From an uncultured Prevotella sp. (lineage in GTDB: Bacteria > Bacteroidota > Bacteroidia > Bacteroidales > Bacteroidaceae), in the NCBI GenBank assembly GCA_900542795.1, contig UQPD01000016.1, positions 1 to 25,224 of the forward strand: a DNA stretch of 25,224 bases, given 5' to 3'. The stretch's first letter is position 1; each line of letters begins with the position of its first letter. Of the stretch, positions 15,184 through 21,211 are shown piece by piece. The notes under the pieces were generated by a model that saw only the letters and a program-made list of their open reading frames with translations, was not told where the DNA came from and did not search any database. The translations under genes and the position numbers were made by a program.

Positions 15184-15214
15184 TTGCATGATTAAATTAA
15201 AATCCATACTTTTG
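15184..15214 (+). promoter_or_regulatory. Promoter of the ABC transporter cassette
   Basis: TTG at 15184-15186 (preceded by G) and TACTTTTG at 15207-15214 are 20 bases apart. The -7 box is an exact TAnnTTTG. Transcription should start near 15221. ATAGTA is directly repeated just there (about 15222-15235), which could be a second regulator contact. Confidence 0.65.
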
Positions 15215-15279
15215 CGGTGTTATAGTATGATAGTACAGTAGGCGCTTATATTTGTTCTAACATCAAATTGAAAGAAAAA

Positions 15280-16116
15280 ATGATAGAAGTAAATAATGTA
15301 ACGTATGGATATAGCCGTAGGGCTGCCAACGTATATACCGACTTTTCATTAAGTCTTCAACCCGGACGCATTTATGGCTTGTTGGGTAAGAATGGTACAG
15401 GTAAAAGTACTTTGCTCTATTTGATGAGCGGTTTGCTACGTGCACAGCAGGGATGCGTGACATTCGATGATGTGAACGTTACAGAACGTCGTCCAGAGGT
15501 GTTGCGTGAAATGTTCATAGTGCCCGAGGAATTTGAACTTCCTGCAGTAACCATGCAGCGTTATGTTGAAGTAAATAAATCTTTTTATCCCAACTTTAGT
15601 CAAGAGGTGTTGGAGGCTTGTTTAGCTGATTTTGAACTGCCTCTCAACGTAAACTTAGGTAGTTTGAGTATGGGGCAAAAGAAGAAAGCTTATATGAGCT
15701 TTGCTCTTGCCACCTGCACTCGTGTGTTATTGATGGATGAACCTACGAATGGACTTGATATACCTTCAAAGAGTTTGTTCCGCAAGGTAGTGGCACGTCA
15801 CATGACCGACGATCGCATATTTGTGATTTCTACACACCAGGTGCGTGACATCGACATGCTTATTGACCATGTAGTTATGTTGGATGGTTCACACATTTTG
15901 CTGAATCGTTCTACGGCAGATATTTGTGCAGCGTTGCGTTTTGAAGAGCGTCCTGTTGGTTCAGACACAAGCGATGCCCTCTTTGTGCAACCTTCGCTCA
16001 AGGGTGTTTCAGTGATTGTTCCGAATGACAATCCCGATATGGAATCTGCGCTCGATCTTGAACTTTTGTTTAGTTATGCCGAGACAGGTAAACTTCCCCA
16101 ATCATTAACCAACTAA
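15280..16116 (+). CDS. ABC transporter ATP-binding protein
   Basis: This is the ATPase of an ABC transporter, likely acting with the next gene's membrane protein. The substrate is unknown. From the ATG (a TTG 12 bases upstream is less likely) there are 278 residues. Visible motifs are Walker A GKNGTGKST (36-44), signature LSMGQ (129-133), Walker B VLLMDEP with catalytic E154, and the H-loop H186. The Q-loop region reads VPEEFELP, with glutamate where glutamine is usual. Residues from about 210 form a C-terminal extension with no motif I know. ABC cassettes with YtrA-type regulators often respond to cell-envelope stress; that role is inferred here. Confidence 0.9.
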   Translation: MIEVNNVTYGYSRRAANVYTDFSLSLQPGRIYGLLGKNGTGKSTLLYLMSGLLRAQQGCVTFDDVNVTERRPEVLREMFIVPEEFELPAVTMQRYVEVNKSFYPNFSQEVLEACLADFELPLNVNLGSLSMGQKKKAYMSFALATCTRVLLMDEPTNGLDIPSKSLFRKVVARHMTDDRIFVISTHQVRDIDMLIDHVVMLDGSHILLNRSTADICAALRFEERPVGSDTSDALFVQPSLKGVSVIVPNDNPDMESALDLELLFSYAETGKLPQSLTN

Positions 16117-16132
16117 GTTTTTTACTTTGACA

Positions 16133-16972
16133 ATGAAGAATTTTGATATGAAACGTTTCGCGCAATTGCTTCAATACGATGTGGTGAGTAATTGGCGCAA
16201 TCATGTGAGTTTTGCCATAGGTGCTTTTTTAGCGCACTTTGCTACGCAGTTCGGGGTGATATATATAGCAGTCAAAAGCATGCGACATGCATTACCTGAG
16301 CGTGCAGGGGATATTTGTGAAGATGCAGCCAATCTTTCATTTGTGGTGTCGTTCATTGTGTCTTCAGTAGCTATGTCGCTGATGTTTGCCAATTTAAAAA
16401 CCAAGCCCAAACGCATAGCTTATCTTATGTTACCTGCCACCAATGCCGAAAAATTTCTTTCGCGTTTTCTCCTTTTTACTTTAGGTGCTTGGGTAGTAAA
16501 TTTAGTAGCATTCGTTTTAGCCGACCTCTTGCGCATGTTAGTGTTGTCGGGCATGTGGGTGAGTGTTGACTCCGTTGTGCCTGAGGCTTTTTGTAGCATG
16601 CATGCCTTTTTTACAGAAGTATTGCAATCATGGTCAAGAAATTCCGACAATGGCGTATGTCAAGGTTGGTATGCGCTGTTTTTCTTTTCATCGCTTTTGT
16701 TGCAGTTCATTTTGTTTATGCTTGGTTCTGTATTTTTTCGCAATCGTGCCTTTCTTAAAACCGCTACGTGCATGTTTGGTTTAGGCATGTTCATGATGGT
16801 GTTGGGTCTCAGCGTAACAATCAATGGTAGAAATGTTGCGTTGATGTTGAGTATGTCCGACTCTTGGTTGCCAGCCATCGTGCTATTGTCTTTTGTGTTA
16901 GAAGTGGTTTTAGTTGGGGTCAGCTATCGTTTGTTCAAGCGCATGCCTGTGGTTAGTCGTAAACTTTTTTGA
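16133..16972 (+). CDS. ABC transporter membrane protein, six predicted helices
   Basis: The 279-residue protein is very hydrophobic, with about six membrane segments at roughly 25-47, 67-86, 108-134, 176-200, 208-227 and 241-263. A cytoplasmic loop after helix 2 carries KTKPKRIAYLMLPATNAEKF, a stretch I associate with permease partners of GntR-linked ABC ATPases. The ATG is preferred over a TTG 6 bases upstream. It starts 16 nt after the ATPase stop and surely shares its transcript. No substrate-binding protein is nearby, so export or a sensing role is more likely than import. Confidence 0.8.
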   Translation: MKNFDMKRFAQLLQYDVVSNWRNHVSFAIGAFLAHFATQFGVIYIAVKSMRHALPERAGDICEDAANLSFVVSFIVSSVAMSLMFANLKTKPKRIAYLMLPATNAEKFLSRFLLFTLGAWVVNLVAFVLADLLRMLVLSGMWVSVDSVVPEAFCSMHAFFTEVLQSWSRNSDNGVCQGWYALFFFSSLLLQFILFMLGSVFFRNRAFLKTATCMFGLGMFMMVLGLSVTINGRNVALMLSMSDSWLPAIVLLSFVLEVVLVGVSYRLFKRMPVVSRKLF

Positions 16973-17002
16973 CAGACCTAAGAATTTAGGAGTATTCAGA
17001 TA

Positions 17003-17071
17003 ATGAAGATGCTGATTGTCTTAAACAAAAGAATCTATTCAAGGATTAAGATTAGAGCGTATGAATTTTAA
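17003..17071 (+). CDS. Possible 22-codon upstream frame overlapping the gntR start
   Basis: An ATG preceded by AGGAG (16988-16992, ten bases away) opens a short basic frame beginning MKMLIVLNKRIYSRIKIR. Its stop lies 11 bases inside gntR, so translation could couple into the regulator. A small hairpin, CCTAA/TTAGG, covers the AGGAG. The frame may be chance; nothing else supports a functional peptide. Confidence 0.2.
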   Translation: MKMLIVLNKRIYSRIKIRAYEF

Positions 17072-17420
17072 AGAGGGAAAACCCATATATGTGCAAATAG
17101 CCGATCGTTTGTGCGATGAGGTGTTAGCAGGTACTTACGAGTCTGACAGTCGTGTGCCAGGTGTACGCGAATATTCAGCTTTGCTCGAGGTGAATGTCAA
17201 TACCACAGTGAAGTCTTACGACTTGCTTGCACAGCGCGGTATACTTTATGCCAAACGAGGCATGGGTTACTATGTATCGTCTGATGCACGCCAACAGATA
17301 CTTGAAGCGCGTCGCACAGATTTTCGTCAACACACATTGCCAACCCTTTTTCGTCAGATGCAACAACTTGGTGTGTCGATAGAAGAAGTGGTAACAGCTT
17401 GGAAAAAGAATGCACAATGA
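17061..17420 (+). CDS. GntR-family transcriptional regulator, YtrA-like
   Basis: This short GntR regulator probably controls the ABC cassette it ends. The 119 residues hold an N-terminal winged helix-turn-helix (about 10-75) with GKPIYVQIADRLCDEVLAG, the recognition region VPGVREYSALLEVNVNTTVKS (split at about 32-52) and wing RGMGYYV. Only about 40 residues follow, too short for an effector domain of the FadR or UTRA kind. This matches the YtrA subfamily, which dimerises through short helices. It lies 88 nt after the permease, an unusual rear position; no separate promoter was found. Confidence 0.88.
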   Translation: MNFKEGKPIYVQIADRLCDEVLAGTYESDSRVPGVREYSALLEVNVNTTVKSYDLLAQRGILYAKRGMGYYVSSDARQQILEARRTDFRQHTLPTLFRQMQQLGVSIEEVVTAWKKNAQ

Positions 17421-17479
17421 AAGAGTTAATGAGTTTTTTTATGGCATTAGCCGTATTGCTTGTGTTGTTGGTTGTGTAG
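17417..17479 (+). CDS. Possible 20-residue membrane micropeptide overlapping gntR
   Basis: The ATG overlaps the gntR stop codon (ATGA). The 20-residue product begins MKELMSFFMAL and continues as an unbroken run of Ala, Val and Leu, with no charge after the N-terminal Lys and Glu. It has the length and make-up of a single membrane segment. A terminator hairpin starts about 23 nt after its stop, so the frame fills the end of the transcript. Micropeptides next to ABC transporters can modulate them, but the frame could be chance. Confidence 0.4.
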   Translation: MKELMSFFMALAVLLVLLVV

Positions 17480-17501
17480 TGTAATCTTTGTGCAGTAGAA
17501 A

Positions 17502-17544
17502 ATAGTGGGGCAACATTAACACTTGGTTAATGTTGCCCCATTAT
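17502..17544. terminator. Bidirectional terminator hairpin
   Basis: Arms TGGGGCAACATTAAC (17506-17520) and GTTAATGTTGCCCCA (17526-17540) pair perfectly around ACTTG. The stem extends to about 19 pairs with flanking A-T and G-T pairs. The leftward side has ATTTT after the stem, the rightward side an AT repeat. It would end the ABC/GntR transcript and any leftward transcript from about 17743. Confidence 0.75.
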
Positions 17545-17597
17545 ATATATAAGTAAGTGTACAGAAGTGTATATTGGTGAACTTCTCTTTCAGATTA

Positions 17598-17729
17598 TTA
17601 TACGAGAGCTCTACGCATTTTGCGCAAATGATGCAAGCGACGTCCACAGCTATAAGTCGGTAAACATTCCAACGCATTAGTTTGAGCCATCCCAAACGAC
17701 AACGTGTCTGCCACACAATCATGTAGCAT
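17598..17729 (-). CDS. Possible 43-residue small protein, minus strand
   Basis: A frame of 43 codons opens at the ATG (complement of 17727-17729) with MLHDCVADTLSFGMAQTNAL and closes with the basic LHHLRKMRRALV. It contains three cysteines (one in DCVAD, two in ECLPTYSC). A TAACTTTG -7 box sits 20 bases before the ATG and a terminator hairpin follows 54 bases after the stop, so the layout is that of a complete small transcription unit. I do not recognise the product. A second long frame on this strand runs into the terminator and looks less likely. It could also be a non-coding RNA. Confidence 0.35.
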   Translation of the reverse strand: MLHDCVADTLSFGMAQTNALECLPTYSCGRRLHHLRKMRRALV

Positions 17730-17749
17730 TGCTTGCTTGAAACTCGGTG

Positions 17750-17757
17750 CAAAGTTA
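17750..17757 (-). promoter_or_regulatory. Candidate leftward -7 box (TAACTTTG)
   Basis: The minus strand reads TAACTTTG, an exact TAnnTTTG. No TTTG is found at the expected -33 distance; the region there is CTTAATTTC. It would start transcription near 17743, in front of the 43-codon frame. Confidence 0.4.
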
Positions 17758-17815
17758 CGAATTTTTTTGAAATTAAGGTGACAGATATTAATATGGGATA
17801 AAGTTAAAGCATCGG

Positions 17816-17847
17816 TTTGCACAGTTCCAAAAAACTCCGTATATTTA
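17816..17847 (+). promoter_or_regulatory. Promoter of rubrerythrin
   Basis: TTTG at 17816-17819 and TATATTTA at 17840-17847 are 20 bases apart. The -7 box differs from TAnnTTTG only in its last base. Transcription should start near 17854, about 42 nt before the rubrerythrin ATG. The rest of the 17545-17815 gap holds only the possible minus-strand gene. Confidence 0.6.
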
Positions 17848-17895
17848 CGGTGCAATAAAGCAAAAACATAACAATTCAAAAAAACTCATTGCAAC

Positions 17896-18438
17896 ATGAA
17901 AGAATTAAAAGGAACAAAAACCGAGCAAAACTTGGCAACAGCGTTTGCGGGAGAATCGCAGGCGCACACCAAATATCAGTATTACGCATCTAAGGCAAAA
18001 AAGGATGGCTATGTGCAAATGGCGAACATCTTTGAGGAAACCTCGCGCAACGAAAAAGAACATGCCAAAATATGGTTTAAGTTGCTCCACGGAGGCGAAG
18101 TGCCCACTACAGTCGATAATCTGAAGGATGCAGCCCAAGGCGAAAATTATGAGTGGACCGACATGTATGCCACCTTTGCCAGAGAAGCCCGCGAAGAAGG
18201 TTTCGATGAAATTGCTGAAAAGTTCGAGATGGTAGGAGCCATTGAGAAAGCCCACGAAGAGCGCTATCGTCGTTTGTTGCAAAACATAGAAGAAGGCATT
18301 GTCTTCAGTCGTGATGGCGATCGCGTATGGCAGTGCTCTAACTGTGGTCACATTGTGATTGGTCAAAAAGCCCCTGAACTCTGCCCCGTTTGTGCACATC
18401 CACAAAGCTACTTTGAACTGCGTGCCGAAAACTACTAA
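17896..18438 (+). CDS. rbr: Rubrerythrin
   Basis: Rubrerythrin is a cytoplasmic peroxidase that reduces hydrogen peroxide in anaerobes. The 180-residue protein has a four-helix ferritin-like domain (about 1-138) with di-iron ligands E20, E53xxH56, E97 and E117xxH120. The C-terminal rubredoxin domain (about 143-180) has iron ligands C147xxC150 and C163xxC166. All key residues are present. The gene has its own promoter and a terminator, so it is a single-gene unit. It fits a strict anaerobe that also carries PFOR, an oxygen-sensitive enzyme. Confidence 0.95.
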   Translation: MKELKGTKTEQNLATAFAGESQAHTKYQYYASKAKKDGYVQMANIFEETSRNEKEHAKIWFKLLHGGEVPTTVDNLKDAAQGENYEWTDMYATFAREAREEGFDEIAEKFEMVGAIEKAHEERYRRLLQNIEEGIVFSRDGDRVWQCSNCGHIVIGQKAPELCPVCAHPQSYFELRAENY

Positions 18439-18478
18439 TTTTACAGAGAACAGCCTCAAGCATGTTCTGAAAAAAGTT

Positions 18479-18522
18479 TATGCCCGAAATACACAACCCA
18501 TAGATTGTGTATTTCGGGCATA
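18479..18522. terminator. Bidirectional terminator between rbr and ddh
   Basis: Arms TATGCCCGAAATACACAA and TTGTGTATTTCGGGCATA pair perfectly over 18 bases around an 8-nt loop. Six T follow soon after on the leftward side (complement of 18470-18475), so it is strongest for ddh. It also stands 40 nt after the rbr stop, between the two converging genes. Confidence 0.85.
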
Positions 18523-18596
18523 GTCTATATATAATAAGGAGAGAAGCAGGTAAAGTAATGAAGGAAATCCCTTAATAAGCTTTACCACCTCCTTTA

Positions 18597-19496
18597 TTAT
18601 ACCAAGTGGCGGATGTTATCCTCGCGGTCGCCAGGAAGGAGGTCGATTACAGGAATCTCAATCATGGTGTAGCAACCAGACTTTTGATGCATGGTAGCAC
18701 GAGCTACGCAAACAAGCACTTGACCCGTAAGAGCAGGGTTGTTAATCTTCATATTGAAGTCGAAGAGCTGATTTTGTGTAGTACCGCTCACACCTTTACG
18801 AGTGAGATGAACACCATGACCCATGTCAATTACATCGTCTACAGAAGGAACGAGGTTAACGTGAGTCTCATCAGATGCAAAATAAGGATCAGCCTTGATG
18901 GCAGCAGCAACATCGTCAAAGTTATAACCGTCTTCAATTTCGATGTAAACCATACGACGGTGAATGCCCTGACCTGTGGGGATGGTCATAGAAAGCGCCT
19001 TCTTCACACCCTCAATCGCTTTAACAGCAACCGTGTGTCCCATTGACATACCCGGACCAAAATTGGTGTAAGTAATACCCTTGGGTGCAATAGCCTGAAG
19101 CAAAGTGCGTACTACAGAGTCAGAACCTGGATCCCAACCCGCAGAGATAATGCTAACAGCACCATGTTCCTTGGCAGTAGCATCGAGGCTGCGACGAAGG
19201 TCAACAATCTGTGTGTGAATATCAAAGCTATCTACCGTATTGATGCCAAGAGCTAAAATCTCCTTAGCATACTCTTCTACCTTACGAGTAGGAGTAGCAA
19301 GAACGGCAACGTCAACATCCTTGAGCTCGCGAATATCCTTAACAACTTCGTATTTTTTAAGTTCCTCGGGGCAATTTTCAGCACCCTTGCGACGAACAAT
19401 ACCAGCTACTTCAAAATCGGGGGCTGCTTCAAGAGCCTGCAAAGTGTAGTGACCAATGTTACCATAGCCCACTACGGCTGCACGTATTTTCTTCAT
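18597..19496 (-). CDS. ddh: meso-Diaminopimelate D-dehydrogenase
   Basis: This NADP-dependent enzyme makes meso-diaminopimelate from tetrahydrodipicolinate in one step, for lysine and peptidoglycan. From the ATG giving MKKIRAAVVGYGNIG there are 299 residues, a typical length. The nucleotide motif is GYGNIG (10-15). Substrate-region motifs are SAGWDPGSDSVVR (about 118-130) and FGPGMSMGHTVAVKAI (about 146-161). An upstream in-frame extension of 27 codons crosses the promoter and is rejected. The gene stands alone with its own promoter and a shared terminator, not beside other lysine genes. Confidence 0.93.
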   Translation of the reverse strand: MKKIRAAVVGYGNIGHYTLQALEAAPDFEVAGIVRRKGAENCPEELKKYEVVKDIRELKDVDVAVLATPTRKVEEYAKEILALGINTVDSFDIHTQIVDLRRSLDATAKEHGAVSIISAGWDPGSDSVVRTLLQAIAPKGITYTNFGPGMSMGHTVAVKAIEGVKKALSMTIPTGQGIHRRMVYIEIEDGYNFDDVAAAIKADPYFASDETHVNLVPSVDDVIDMGHGVHLTRKGVSGTTQNQLFDFNMKINNPALTGQVLVCVARATMHQKSGCYTMIEIPVIDLLPGDREDNIRHLV

Positions 19497-19534
19497 TTTG
19501 TTACAATTTAGTTTGTTATCGTAGAAAAACGTTG

Positions 19535-19567
19535 CGAAGGTACACAAAAATCTTGAAATGTAACAAA
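19535..19567 (-). promoter_or_regulatory. Promoter of ddh
   Basis: On the minus strand TTTG (complement of 19564-19567) precedes TACCTTCG (complement of 19535-19542) by 21 bases. The -7 box differs from TAnnTTTG at one position. Transcription should start near 19528, about 32 nt before the ATG. Confidence 0.6.
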
Positions 19568-19594
19568 TTGTTTGCATATTATATGTAAAAGAAT

Positions 19595-19659
19595 ATAAGT
19601 AAGTGGTGTTCGAAATAACATGTGCTGATTGTATAAAATAATTTTGAACACCTACTTAT
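19595..19659. repeat. Long imperfect inverted repeat between divergent promoters
   Basis: ATAAGTA-AGT-GGTGTTC (19595-19611) is matched by GAACACC-TACTTAT (19646-19659). The arms are identical apart from a 3-base insertion, with A/T pairs extending inward. The spacer is about 30 bases. It lies upstream of both the ddh promoter (leftward) and the ATPase promoter (rightward), so it is not inside either predicted transcript. It may be a regulator site or a mobile-element scar. Confidence 0.5.
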
Positions 19660-19738
19660 GGGCTTAGGGTGTTGTATGTTAAATGCATAGAGCAGAAAAG
19701 GGTGTAAAAAAAAAGAAAGAAAAAAATGCTATCTATGC

Positions 19739-19770
19739 TTTGCAAGTTTCAGCACAACTTTGTACCTTTG
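19739..19770 (+). promoter_or_regulatory. Promoter of the AAA_14/DUF4143-like gene
   Basis: TTTG at 19739-19742 and TACCTTTG at 19763-19770 are 20 bases apart, an exact Bacteroidetes consensus. Transcription should start near 19777, about 22 nt before the ATG at 19799. Confidence 0.75.
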
Positions 19771-19798
19771 CGTTGAATTTACAGAAACCAAGTTACAA

Positions 19799-20980
19799 AT
19801 GGAGACGTTTTTCAAATCGCACGCCTATTTGATGGAGCATTTTAATGCTCCCGTAAGACGCTCGTTGATGGACACCATTGACTGGAGCTATCGTATGATA
19901 GGCATTAAAGGTCCTCGTGGCGTTGGACGTACATCCTTTTTGTTGCAGTATGCCAAAGAAAACTTTGACGTACGGCTTCGTCAGTGCCTATATATAAACC
20001 TCAATAGTTTTTATTTTCAAGCCCACGGTATAGTCGACTTTGCCGGTCGCTTTATGGCGGAAGGCGGACAAGTGTTGCTTATTGACCAAGCATTTAAGTT
20101 GCCTGGTTGGCGTGAACAATTGTGTGAGTGCTATCACAAATATCCCTACTTGCGCATTGTTTATACCACTACGTCGGTCAATTCAGAAGAGGAGGACGAT
20201 TCAGAATTGTCTTCTATTAGTCGCACGTATGTGCTCCACGGTTTCTCTTTCCGTGAATACATCAATCTTGAAACCAATCAAAACTTTGAGGCTTACACAT
20301 TCGACCAGTTGCTTTCAGACAGTGATCAGATTCTGAAAACCATCTTGCCGAAGGTGCAACCATGGCATTACTTCCAAGACTATTTGCAGCATGGTTACTA
20401 CCCCTTCTTCCTCGAAAACCACAACTTTACCGAGGCATTGCTTAAGGCAATGAATAATATGATTGAGGTAGACTTACTCCTGAACAAGCAAATTGAACTG
20501 AAGTATCTGTCGCGCATCAAAAAGTTACTCTACCTTCTTGCCATTGGCGATCCTTCAGCTCCCAATGTGAGCAAGTTGGCACAAGAAATTGGTACTTCGC
20601 GTGCTACGGTAATGAACTATTTAAAGTATCTTGAGGAAACACGCCTTATCAATATGGTACACCATGAAGGCGAAACCTTCCCCAAGAAACCAGCAGCCAT
20701 CTACTTGCACGATGCAAACTTGATGTATGCGCTTTATGAAAATTGCATGACGGAACAAACAATCATGGAAACTTACTTTGTAAACTGCTTGTGGCGTCAC
20801 CACACAGTGAACAAGGGTAAGCGTTTGGGCATGTTCCGCATTAACAATACCACAAACATCTGTGTATGCGACCGCGCACGTCGTGTACGCACTGCTGCCG
20901 ACACCATTTATGTGAAATATAACACAGACGTTGGCCGCGACAATGAGATTCCCCTCTGGTTGTTTGGATTCTTATATTAA
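19799..20980 (+). CDS. AAA_14/DUF4143-type ATPase with degenerate catalytic motifs
   Basis: The 393 residues have the layout of AAA_14/DUF4143 proteins. These are common in Bacteroidetes and of unclear role. The P-loop domain spans about 25-150, HGFSFREYINL is at about 147-157, a helical and winged-helix part (VSKLAQEIGTSRATVMNYLKYLEE) is at about 257-280, and the ending is IPLWLFGFLY. Three key sites have changed: Walker A is GPRGVGRT, with arginine (R44) for the catalytic lysine; Walker B is LLIDQ, with Q97 for glutamate; and the usual FEVGGKxK of the C-terminal domain reads NICVCDRARRVR (353-364). The frame is intact and has a perfect promoter. The start at 19799 is used because an in-frame upstream extension overlaps the promoter. 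It is probably a pseudo-enzyme; that is inference. Confidence 0.82.
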   Translation: METFFKSHAYLMEHFNAPVRRSLMDTIDWSYRMIGIKGPRGVGRTSFLLQYAKENFDVRLRQCLYINLNSFYFQAHGIVDFAGRFMAEGGQVLLIDQAFKLPGWREQLCECYHKYPYLRIVYTTTSVNSEEEDDSELSSISRTYVLHGFSFREYINLETNQNFEAYTFDQLLSDSDQILKTILPKVQPWHYFQDYLQHGYYPFFLENHNFTEALLKAMNNMIEVDLLLNKQIELKYLSRIKKLLYLLAIGDPSAPNVSKLAQEIGTSRATVMNYLKYLEETRLINMVHHEGETFPKKPAAIYLHDANLMYALYENCMTEQTIMETYFVNCLWRHHTVNKGKRLGMFRINNTTNICVCDRARRVRTAADTIYVKYNTDVGRDNEIPLWLFGFLY

Positions 20981-21211
20981 CGTAAAAACATCCAATACAA
21001 AAAGATCGGTGTGCATGGATGCGCGAAAGTGCAGAAGTGCAGATTGAAGAAACATAACAAACAACATCTATTTAATACAGCTATGCTAAAGGTGTTATTA
21101 TGCAAATAAGCATATGTGTGGTGAAATGCGTTCAGCTTAACAGTGTTAACTCATTCACACATACATATTTATATTGTATAATAGCATGATAGTGTAGCAA
21201 ATTCGCAACTC
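20981..21211 (+). promoter_or_regulatory. nifJ upstream region with palindromic site
   Basis: TTAACA-G-TGTTAA (21137-21149) is a perfect 13-bp palindrome 63 bases before nifJ. A second inverted repeat, TATGC/GCATA (21099-21103 with 21110-21114), lies before it, and AAGTGCAG is tandemly repeated at 21027-21042. No consensus TAnnTTTG promoter was found; TATATTG near 21171 and TATAAT at 21177-21182 are only suggestive. The palindrome may be an operator controlling nifJ. Confidence 0.4.

Noticed and set aside
17516..17752. 78-codon minus-strand frame overlapping the 43-codon one
   Set aside because: It starts at a TTG inside the -7 box and ends within the terminator stem, so it is unlikely to be translated.
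19497..19577. N-terminal extension of diaminopimelate dehydrogenase
   Set aside because: It crosses the predicted promoter, and the family starts directly before the GYGNIG motif.
19760..19798. Longer start for the AAA_14-like protein
   Set aside because: It begins at a TTG inside the -7 promoter box, upstream of the predicted transcript start.
21177..21182. TATAAT as the nifJ promoter
   Set aside because: It resembles the proteobacterial -10, not the TAnnTTTG used by this phylum, and has no matching upstream element.
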